From positions 540,001 to 604,000 of the forward strand of contig JAXIVH010000002.1 in assembly GCA_036785325.1 (NCBI GenBank): DNA of 64,000 nt, written 5' to 3'. The notes under the pieces were generated by a model. The model had not been told where the DNA came from, did not search any database, and was given only the letters and a program-made list of their open reading frames with translations. Numbering within the stretch: the stretch's first letter is position 1; each line of letters opens with the position of its first letter. The position numbers and the translations under genes were made by a program. Below, piece after piece: positions 37,401-49,400 of this stretch. Source of the DNA: Urophycis tenuis. Lineage: Eukaryota; Chordata; Actinopteri; Gadiformes; Phycidae.

Positions 37401-40400
37401 ACAAGCACAAATGATACTGGTGAAGGGCTCTTTATTACAGTCTTGGTTGTAACTGTGTGTGTGTGTGTGTGTTTTGACGGTCCAGATGAATGAGCCCAAC
37501 GCGTATGGCAACACGCCGCTGCATGTAGCGTGCTACAATGGACAGGACGTGGTGGTGAACGAGTTCATTGAGTGTGGCGCCAACGTCAACCAGGTGAACG
37601 AGAAGGGCTTTGCACCACTCCACTTCACGGCCGCATCACGCCATGGGGCCCTCTGCCTGGAGCTGTTGGTCTGCAATGGGGCCCATGTCAACATCAAGGT
37701 GAGCCACGAAGGCCCTCACTCCCCTTGGAGGAGGGCCCTAGACTGCTGTAGTTCATCACTGTTTGATTGGATGGTTGTAGTGTTGTAGTTGTAGTACCCA
37801 TTATTAGTGCTTGTTTTTTAATTTGTTGATGACTTTGTATGGTATGGTATGTATGGTATATGATGGTATGGTATTTTTGGTATAAAATGTTGAAGGTATT
37901 GAGTAATGGCTACAAAGCATTAAAAGGTTTTGGCTGTTTTTTTATTTTATTTTATTTTTTTTACTCAGTTTATTATTGAAATTGTCTATGTCTAGATATA
38001 AATCAGCCGTGATTTTTGGTTAGCTCATCCCCTCGTGGTGCAGTGTGTTAAGCAAATGAAGCGGTTGGCAATCCAAGTGTTTATCAACTCCAATAGCTTT
38101 GTTTTGTCCATGTATACACATACAAATTGCCCAATATATTTGTTCTCCAAAAGAGCCCAAAAATGAACTGTTCTGTATTTACAGACTACTGCCCATGCTC
38201 ACGCACTTGGAGACTGAGGCTTCCAGTTTGAATTGTGAGCGAAGATCGTGGCTGCGTTTTAGACAGTGTGATAATTCAGAAATTCTGAATGGAGAGCAAC
38301 ATTTCAATAAGTCGCTTGGGTTAGTCTAGGTGCGGTGTTTTTGAACTGATTGGAATGCAGCCTTAGCCACCTCTCAATCAAAATGTAGTTCTCGTTCCCA
38401 GTTGTATGAATCTATGTAGCCAAGACTGTCCACTGAAAACAAATGTTTTTTTTTTTCCTTTTTTTTCCTTTTACCGACCCTGTCAATTTAGGACCGACCC
38501 AAATATATATATTTTTTTCCCTTTTAGTCCGACCGACCTGCCGGTTGTAGTCATTTTGTTTTTACTCATTGCATCGTTATTTTATTAATTTTGCGGTGGT
38601 CTCTAGTAATTATGGATGCCCTGTGAGCCGGTTTTGGTGAAAATGCTCTGGTGCGCCTGTTTCAGGCTGTTGTAGTTTGTTGAAGGAGGTGGGGGGGAGG
38701 AACGACAGGAGTTCGGCTCTTACTCATGAATATTCATGGTATTTAAATGACTCACCTTTGATTGGCTAACAGCACAGTGGACTGCAGACTGGCGCAACCC
38801 AACATACTAATTCACCAAATTACGTCAGTTGGTAAGGTTTCTCTGACTTGCTCGTTTATCGTCTATTTTCTTACAATGGGGGTAGAAGAACATTTGCACG
38901 TGCAAGCATGCATATTGAAAAGGACAAGTACTAATCGTGTTTTTGGTGAACGACACCTTTCAAACAACTAATGCAAATACAATAAAACCCTATTATATTT
39001 TAGTAGGTATTGTGATTATAAATTGCCTACATACACACATAGGCTACGTTTTCTTTTATATAAAAACCTGTGGCGTCATCTATGATTATTATGTCACACT
39101 ATGAGCTATACGACATGTTCGCTTCATTTCATCAATGGTTCGCGCTTGTCGGTTAAGATTAGGGTGACCAGGTCCCGATTTTTAGGCTTGTGTCCCGACG
39201 TCAGGACGTCAGGAGGCTAAAGTGTCCTGGTTTTCACGAAACAATAGGACACTGCCCTGGTGCAGCGCCAGTATAGCCTACATTATCTTAGCACAGTAAA
39301 GTTCAAGTATACAGCGGGCTTTCGCAGGTGTGCGTATGTGTGCAAACATGCTTTCAGCCTGTCAGTGAGCCGTGGCTGCACTCTACGGTCAATGTTACAA
39401 TGGATCGTTACGTTTGATTTGCGGCCTCTTTGCGGTCCTCAGCGTTACAATGTATCTGTATGCAACGTTACAACAAAATGTATCAGGTTTTAATGGCTTT
39501 TCTTTACCTACTGAGAGTAAAGGCCTATAGAACACATGTATGCCATGGTTATAATTATTGACATGTTCTCTTTCACACACACACACACATACACACACAC
39601 ACACACACTTCTTTGTTTGAAATCAATAAATCATAGGCAGCGATAAATGCTGCCTATGATTACACCTGTTCACCATAACAATGCTGTCTTGATTATTCCC
39701 ATTTTCAAAGTAAAGTAATTTCCGACATTCATTCATGTAACGGGCAGCTTATGGTCACTGCACGTGCAAAGTGTCCTGTTTTTTTGTTTGAGAATAGTTT
39801 TGATGGCTGCGGCTGCTGTGAAGAAAACGTTTGCGGTCAGCGTACAAAGTTATACGGTTTCAGGCGTCGTAGGTATACATTTAAAAAATGCTTTGAAACA
39901 GTTGACACGGCTATAACGTGGCATTAAGTTCTGGAAGAACTGTGCCCAGATCTATACCCATCCCTTCGCCCATCGAATCTTACAGTGACCCTGTCAACTG
40001 ATGTAAAAGAGACCACGAAACTTTTGGTTGAGGGAAATCAAAGAATTGAGGATGTGCTGCAGTTGCTGCAGTGACCCTCAAATTAAAGTGGTTTGTTTTA
40101 AATTGAAATTTCTAAATGAGTCACCACCACCACCTAACAACAAAAGGAATATATTTTCCATCATGATGGGGCAGGCGAAGACCCCGAAAGACCTGGTGCC
40201 TCGCTCCTGCATTAATGGTGAGTTAGCATTCTTTACCACTAGTAGGGCAGGCTTTTGGATTTGGAGCATGCATACAACCTGTTAACTTAAGCAGCTAGTA
40301 TAGCGTAGAATAGTGTTTTAGATGGAGAATGTATATATATACACTTCGGTTCAAAAGTTTTGGGTCACCCAGACAATTTTGTGTTTTCCATGAAATTCCA

Positions 40401-43400
40401 TTACAGATAGAATACCAGCTGTCTGCTTCTTCCCTAAGTAGTTCTTGCATAATTTGGAGGTGTGCTTTGGGTCATTGTCCTGTTGTAGGAAGAAATTGGC
40501 TCCAATTAAGCGCTGTCAACAGGGTATGGCATGGCGTTGCAAAATGGAGTGATAGCCTTCCTTATTCAAAATTCCTTTTACCTTATACAAATCTCGCACT
40601 TTACCAGCACCAAAGCAACCCCAGACCATCACATTACCTCCACCATGCTTGACAGATGGCGTCAGGCACTCTTCCAGCATCTTTTCAGTTGCTGGAAAGA
40701 TGCTGCGTCTGCGTCTCACAAATGTTCTTCTCGGTGACCTCAAACGATTTGTCTGTCCATAACACTTTTTTTTCCAATCTTCCTCTGTCCAATATCTGTG
40801 TTCTTTAGCCCATTCTTTATTTTTATTTGTTCTTTATCTTTTCCTTTTATTGGCCAGTCTCAGATATGGCTTTTTCTTTGCCACTCTGCCCTGAAGGCCA
40901 GCATCCCGGAGTCACCTCTTCACTGTAGACGTTGACACTGGCGTTTTGCGGGTACTATTTAATTAATCTGCCAGTTGAGGACCTGTGAGGTGTCTATTTC
41001 TCAAACTAGAGACTCTAATGAACTTGTCTTCTGGTGAAGTGTAGAAACTGTTTAAATGGGTTTATTTGATCTTTTATACAGGTATGATCCTGGTGGCAAT
41101 GTTGGCGGAGTTAGCATTTTTTGGAAAGTTCCAGCCATGAGAGAGGAGAAGGAGGAGTCAATGACCAAAGCAGTCCAAATAATGAAAACAATGGAATCCA
41201 AGTTGCCCGTCTATCATACCCGAACAATGCGCCGGGATTTCATCAAGACCGCATCGTCAGTAACGAACATCTCAATGCCGAAACATGTTCTACATCACAT
41301 CTACGCGTAATACTTACCTGACGCATCAGCTGACCAAAATCCGGCTGTTGATGAATGCGTGAGACAGGCAACCTTAGGTGAGGACCCTGATCTTGTAATT
41401 GACCTTCGTCATCTAAATAAAGGTCGTCCCCAAGACACCTTTGACACTTTCTTTGATTCGCTGAACATGGAACTTAAGAAGATAACGGCAGCTGATGAAA
41501 GACGCCATGGGGTCGCTCACCTGCCTGAGTTCATCTCTGTTCGGAATCCAATTGAAAGAGTGGCTGAAAAGTGTCCACCAAACACTACAATCCCCAGTGA
41601 GACCACAGTACTGTTTGCCTTTGTCCCAAAAAATGCTTTCAGCAATGTGGCAAAGCTGTACAAAAGCAAAGTACACATGAAATTTCAGGTTCAGACACAA
41701 CAGCTGCGGTCATCACACCAGGACGAGCATTACTGCGCAGCTCTGTTTAAGTACATGCAGTCCTTTTCAGTCAAATTCAGGGATTCAACAACCTTTGTCT
41801 GTGTGGATGATAAATCCAAAATAGATTATAGAGAGCCAGGATTGGCCATGTCATCTGGAGTACGGGGGAAAAAGTCCTTGGTAACTTCCAGTGGTCTGCT
41901 CGGAGCTCTCGACCATGACCAGCAACAGAAAGGTTCATTAACTCCATCTGTGTTCCTCAATGATGATATACCAGAGACTGGTGACAACTCCTTCCATAGG
42001 GGTCAGGTCACTGTGCTCCTGAAGGGCTTCGTATTCCAGCCGAGCAGTGCCTTCCGGCATGCAACAGAGATGAAGAGGCTTCTGGGAGATGACATGGACA
42101 CGGTGAAGCCCTTCTTGATCATTTATTCCGACGGAGGGCCTGACAACAGGGTTACCTATGAGGGTGTATAACTGTCCCTGGCTGCTGTTTTCAGGGCGCT
42201 AGACTTGGACATTCTTGTGGCTGGGCGAACCCAGTAGAGCGAATCATGTCTGTTCTAAACCTTGCCTTCCAAAACATTGCTCTGTCCAGACAGGAATTCT
42301 CAGCATAAATTGAACAGGTGTTAAGAAGCTTTGGTGGGATGCAGGATATTCGAAAGAAAGCCGATACAGTGGAGAAGCTCAGAGATGAGTGGACTGGATC
42401 TGCAAAATCTATGAAAGATTTACTGAAAGAGCGCATCACACGTGTTCAGCTGAAAGGAAAGAACACTGTTCTGGAACCAGCATCTGATGTTGCAATCCAT
42501 CAGAAACAGGCTAATATATTGGCAAAGTTGATGCTTCAATAGAGATTGGCAAGTACCACAAGAAAGGCCTTGCAAATAAGGAAAACTACAAAGCCTTCAT
42601 GGCCAAACATTGTAGGGAGAGAAATTACATTGTGCAATTTCGCAAATGGGATGATCGTGCTTGTTGTAAGCCCTTGAGAAGCAGTGTTGAGGGAGACCTA
42701 CCAGCTTGGATCCCAGATCCTCTGCTTTCAGAAGATGCAACCCACTTCCAGTCTTTTGATTCCTTGTTTTCGACAAGAAACATCTGAGAAAGACATGCCA
42801 AGTAGAAGCCAAGTAGAAACTCTGACATCTGTCACAGAAACACAACAGGTGTGCATTTAAAGAATTTAACACACTCCTGAACTTTGTCATGTTATCTGCT
42901 GTTTCTTACTGTTCTGCTCTTTGGGTTTTTATTGATGTACACTAGCGTTGTGGTGATGTTTGTTGCATGTAATCACGTAAGCAATCTTGCCATTTGTAAG
43001 CAAACTTTATTCTTGTTCTTTGGCTGATATAGGGATGCAAGAACAGTTTCTTTGTGGGACAGCATGTACAAGCTACAATCAGGTGTTATGAGTGTGGAAA
43101 ACCACGTTGCATCTATGCCAAGAAGTCACTGACAGTTCGTGATCAGCGGGCACTTCAGAGAATGCTCTTCAAGCATGACTACAGCTGTGTTTCCATGTTG
43201 ACCATAGAAGGCAAGTCACTGTTCATTTAGCTTATGTGCACTCTGTCAATGTAGTCATATTCCAGAGGTGGTCTTTTGTCACTCAGTAATAGTATGTCTC
43301 TTAAAAAAAACTCTCTCTCTCTCTCTCTCGTAGGTGAAGATTCCCTGTATGGCATAGTGTTCATCAGGTTGCAGCTGGTGTGGTCGACTCCAATAGAGTT

Positions 43401-46400
43401 TGCCTACTATGCTTAAGACAACCTGAAAGTTAGGAAGGATGTATATGCATATTGTGCATCACCTGGGGCTGAGAAGGACAAAGACCTTCTGAAGAACTAT
43501 AAAATTGTGTTGCCATCAGCCCCCAGTGCAAGCTCAAGCCCGCACTGAAAAGGGCACCTCTTCCAAAGATGAGATAGTTTGGCCAGAGCAATGGTCAAAA
43601 GGATGTCCTGTTAACACATACCATGACATGTTTGTTTTAGGGATGTAAACATCCCAAATGTAACACATTAACTTGTTTTGTCATAGGTATTACTGTTTGT
43701 GAATTCTAAAGTAATTTTAATTAATTTGCTTCCCTCTGAAAATCCACATTTTAGTGGCTTGTAGTTTAACACAACAAGTGGCTTCATTTAATGTTCAAAT
43801 CACACCCGTTTCTACATGTTTGTGGTTCCAGCTGCATTTATTAAAAAATAAATGAGGCAGAATCAAGAAAAAAAGAAGAAAGGAGATTTCAACTAAAAAG
43901 TTGAGAGTCAATAAAGTCAAATTCAATAAACATGTTTTTTGATTTCAAGATTTCAATTTGTTTGTGGTCTATATAACCTGCATCAGAATGGTTTGCAATG
44001 GGGTGCCTGAAGGCATGGGTTGGAGAACCAGGCAGTGATGTCACAATATGCAAATTTAAACCTACGTCATCAACATGACCAAAATTTTACTTTTTTGTTT
44101 ACTTTGAATTTTGAAAAAAAAATATAGACCTTTCTTTTTGGTTGTTACAGCAAACAGAAATATTTTTAAGGATGGCCTTATTGAAACCAAAATTCACCAG
44201 CGCACTCATGACCAGGACATTTTGCTTTCCAGAATTATAATGGCTCACAAGTGTCAGTGTGTGAGCATGTGCAGTGGTGTAAGCGCAGAATCAAAACTTG
44301 TGAATATGTTCCTTTGTGAGCATTTTTGGAGATTTTTGGAAAACTGTGTACCCAGGGCAGTTCATTTGCATTTACGTGGGTTAGACAAAACAAGATCAAA
44401 TCCTTAAAGGGTTTTAGTTCATGTTCAAAGAAACCTTTCATTCTTTCTTTTTAGTCAAATGCGTGTTGTAGACCATTTGGAAGCTCAACTTGTGACTTCT
44501 TTCTCCACCAACGCAGAGTAAAGACGGAAAAACTCCTCTCCACATGACGGCCATCCACGGGCGGTTTTCGAGGTCTCAGGCAGTCATAAAGAATGGTAAA
44601 CATAATTTCCTGGCAATTCCCCTCCATCAGCCTTTTATTTTCTTAATCCAGGCTCCCTGTGCTTTAAAACAACCTTAGGTGGGTCACAGCTTTCAGTCTC
44701 ATGCTCACTCTCTTTCTCTAGGGGCCGAAATCGACTGTGAAGATAAGAATGGCAACACACCACTGCACATCGCGGCACGATATGGACACGAGCTGCTGAT
44801 AAACACACTCATCACCAATGGCGCTGACACAGCCAAGTGAGTCACCGCGCGCCCGGGTCTCCTGGCTCACTGCTCCGCTGAAGTGACGTCTCTATTTGTA
44901 GTTCAATAGAACAAAAGGGTTGCTGGTTGATGCCTGACTGGTGTCTTAATGAGCAGCTGCTCTGAACCAGACAGTTTAATCATCATATACTGTATATATG
45001 ATCGCGTAATGATGGGTTTTACATTACTTTCAAAATGTACAATAATGCATACAAATGCCAACATGTCTTGTTATTCTTTTAATATGAAGTTATTGTCTGC
45101 TGTCTGTATCGGTTTCTGCTTTGATGCAGTGTCGAGCTGGATTAACATAATGTACCTCATGTACCTCAGTTGAGATGGATTAGCATCATGTACCCCAATA
45201 TGGGTACTTTGGTACCGCTGCCATACGATCATTTAAAGCTTCTCTTTGTGGGATTTTATTTGTGCATAAGAATGTTACTATGAATGTGAGTTGCATGACC
45301 AGAATCTTTGTTTCAGGCGAGGTGTTCATGGAATGTTCCCACTGCACTTGGCAGCTTTGAGTGGATTCTCTGATTGCTGTCGCAAGCTCCTCTCATCAGG
45401 TGGTCTATGATGTTATTACATTTTATGCTTTTTACCGCTTTATCTACTAGCTTTACTTACTACTTAAGTGTTGTATGTAATGAAGTTAACATACATGTTA
45501 TTTTTACTCATTACTAATGAGTACTTACTAATTTTTGTGTTCTTTTGTCATTTATTAAATGTCCAGGTTCTTTAACTCCAATTATGTCAACCATTATGAA
45601 TTAATGTAAACAGTTCATCTAATATGTATTTTTATATTTGACCAATCGATTGCAGTGTGAATCATATAATGTGGTTCATATGATGCTAACTATCCTCTGC
45701 TGCAGGCTTTGATATTGACACTCCGGATGACTTTGGGAGGACCTGTTTACATGCTGCAGCAGCTGGGGGGTAAGCTGAGGACCCTTCAAAGTCATCCTCT
45801 CCTAGTAGCATTCAGTAACTTAAGACCTTGACACACCAAACCAACATCTATCAACTAACTGCAGCGAAGGCCGACTGTAGCACTTACGTTCTGCACCTTA
45901 GCGAGAGGAACTAACTCTCCCTACCAGCAGGTGCTACTAGTCTGTATTCGTCATTCAAAGAGGGACACCTAGGACTGCGGATATATACAAACATGAAACA
46001 ATGCGGGGTTTTCCATTTGACACCACTCTTGCTCAGACAGTTTCAATATATTCAATTGATGAAGAAGTGGAAAATTAGACAATATTGTGCGTGCCCTCTT
46101 GGCGAAGTTGGTTGCTACTACCGTTTCTCTGCTCATGCACTGATTTCCTTACACTGAATCAGTGGTTTCTCTCCTGTCAACTAACTGAATCGGCCAAAAA
46201 ACAACAGACAAGGGCCGACTGTTGCCAACAGAAACCAAGGCCACACGGTGTGGCCTTGGCACAGTGTGTCAGGGCCTTTACACACAGTAGAATATGACCT
46301 AATCTGAACTTACTTCCTTTATGTCTGCTTACATTTGTTGTCATACTTTCCAGGAACTTAGAATGTCTCAATCTTCTCCTCAACACTGGAGCAGACTTCA

Positions 46401-49400
46401 ATAGAAAGGACAGCTTTGGCAGGTCTATATCATTGACAAGTGGTTGCTTTTTGTTGGGTTTTTCTCTGCTTTGAAAGAAGTATTTCCTCATAATTAAAAA
46501 AAAAAGTATAAATTAAATTCATTGTTCATTTATTATATTGGTGTATAGTATTTTGTATTCAATGTTTATGTCCTCATTGTACCCACTCCTCCCCCCCCCC
46601 CCCCACACACACACAGAACTCCTCTGCATTATGCTGCTGCAAACTGTAACTACCAGTGTTTGTTTGCCCTGGTGGGCTCCGGGGCGAGCGTCAATGACCT
46701 GGACGAGAGGGGCTGCACACCGCTGCACTATGCTGCTGCCTCCGACACAGACGGGAAGTCAGTATAACCTGTTGACATTTCACTCAATAAGTTAGTAATG
46801 CGGGTGGCCTTTTGGCAGTATCCAAGTCCCATGCATGCTCCCTTCCAATTTATATAATGCTACAGTTGACATTGACTTTGTATTTTCTTTGACTAAAGTG
46901 TATCTCTGGTTGTATCTCAGGTGCCTTGAGTACTTGCTGCGAAACGATGCAAATCCAGGGATCAGGGACAATCAGGGCTACAATACTGTGCACTATGCCT
47001 CTGCATATGGACATCGCCTGTGTCTGGAGCTGGTGAGGACCTGCAACTCATTCCTATGCTTTAATTTGCATCGTCCTTATTGTCCAAACCATAACCATGT
47101 CTAATGGGTGATCCTTTATCCTTTACAGATAGCAAGTGAAACGCCTCTAGATGTGGTGAGTGTCAGTAATTTAATTTATCTATATAACATATCTATATAA
47201 CATGGGCGCGCGGTCATAATAAGCTATAAATGCAGTGCATGCCCAAGCCCTTCAATAAAAATAATTGAAAATACCTTAGTTCTACTGTTTTGGTCTTAAA
47301 TCCGTGCCTAATCTGTCCCGTTTTGCTTGCGAAAAGCTGGAAAGCTGACAGCTTGTTTCGCGCATGCGCACTGTGGTACCGAGTAGTACAGTTACTGCTA
47401 GAGGCCGTGTTTACTGTAGATGAGCATTTTGAATGGCAAAAAAGCTGTCAATGAAGCAGCTTATCTGCCAATGCGCATGCGCAAAACTGACTTGTTTGAA
47501 CTCGTTTGAGACTTGTCATTTGATTGACCACGCTGGTTACATTGTGTGGGCGCATCAAGCGTCATGTCAGTGCTGAATATTTCTGTTTTCATTTAGCCTA
47601 CATACACTGTAAATTCCAACACATTGTTGTTGGTAACATGGGGCAAGTGTGAGTGTGAGAGTGTCAAATCGAGTTGATATAGTAGTTAAAAAACATATTT
47701 TTTATTAATAAATAATAATTAATAAATAACAATAATAATTAATAAATAAGGCGCGCATGGTATTGACACTTCAGCATGACCACAATAAAAGGTCACCGCT
47801 TGCCACTGCTATATAAGTAACATACTACAGATTTGTATTAGGGGTGTAACAGTCCATTTGAGTCATGGTCCAGTTTTTGGTCACAGTTTTTGTTTTGGTA
47901 CCATTTTGTTTAGTACTATATATATTTTTTTATGTTAACTTTTATTCATTCATTTTCAACTGCACACTATTGCCATAAACCGTGACCTATAAACTTGGCC
48001 ATGCCTTTAGTGATTTCTATATATCAATATGAGTAGGTTGAATGTTGTCTGAAGGCTGTAGGAGAGAGTAGAGAGTTGTTGTTTATATATAGATAGTTGC
48101 CATCCTCTACTTTTTATCTTCTGTACTAATCACTCGGCTTCACAATCAAGAATTTTATGTTATGTAGTCATATTTGTTACTGTGTGTATATATGTATATA
48201 TATATATATATTAGGGGTGGAACGGTTCACAAAGTCCACGGTTCGGTTCGGTTCACGGTTTTGTGGTCACGGTTTTCGGTTTGGTTTGGTATTTTTGATT
48301 ATCATGTTCTTACCGCCCTCATCGTAGGTCACTCTAAATGCAAAGTGCTCCCATACAGCAGACCTAGGCCATCCTTCAAATTATTTCTGTTGGCCGTAAC
48401 CCGACTGACCCTGTCAATTTAGGACCGACCCAGATATTTATTTGTTTTCCCTTTTAGTCCGACCGACTTGCCGGTTGTAAACTTGCGTTGAGCGACCTTT
48501 TTTTTTTTAAAACTCTTCAAACAACTAATGCAAATACAATAAAACCGTTTTAATTATATTTTAGTAAGTATCGCAAATATAAATCGCCTACATACACAGG
48601 TAGGCTACGTACTTTCTTTTATATTCGCCTCATTTCATCAATGGTTCGCGCTTGTCTGTTATTGTGGCTGCGGCTGCAAAGAAAGAAAGTGTTTGCGGTC
48701 ACCGTTCAAAGTTATACGGGTTCAGGCACTGTAGCAATACATTAAAAAATGCATTGAAATATCTCAACACCGCTATAACATGACACGAAGTTCTGGAAGA
48801 CCTGTGCCCAGATCTTTACCCATCCCTTCTCCCCTCGAGTCTTACAGTGACGTGTCGACTGAAGTCAAGGAGACCACTAAACTTTTACTGGTTGGAGACC
48901 AAGTCAGTGACGTCACAATATGCCAATTTGAATTTAAATTTAAATTTATGAATTTAAATTCATAACAACGTATTCACCATGACCAGAATTGTTCTTTTTT
49001 TTTTTTTTTTAGAATTTTTTTGGGGGAAAAAAAGTATATATATTTAGACCTACCTACCGACCCTTTTAGTTCATTTTTTGGTTGTTACTGCAAACAGAAA
49101 TATTTTTAAGGATGGCCCTATAAAGTGCTGCTGGCACATCTTCTAACAAGCTCGCAACTTCTGGCTGTTTCCCACTCACCATACCCACATAATTCTCCAC
49201 ACCCAATGCTCTATTTCTATCTGCTACTCCCGGGTACACTGCTTCGCTTCTTCTTGTTGTTTACTACTGGTGGTTGGCTTTAGAAGCAGTACCAACACCT
49301 TCTGTTCTGGAATGTACACGCTTCGCCTATGAGAAAAAGGAGCAGCACATGAACCGAACGCAACACAGGCGAATCGAACAGAGACAGTCGAATCGAACGG

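Larger units (their letters stand above)
38470..44182 (+). mobile_element. Family X transposon, long gene-bearing copy (intron 8)
   Basis: The outer parts match the short X copies: about 38472-38548 and 38950-39163 at the left, 39806-40034 inside, and 44018-44182 at the right, ending in aaatatttttaaggatggcc, the X terminal repeat. The extreme left terminal repeat (about 40 bp) is missing. The interior holds the DDE-like gene relic at 41056-43550. A block at 39165-39805 and a Tc1-like element at about 40340-41045 look like later insertions. Confidence 0.75.
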
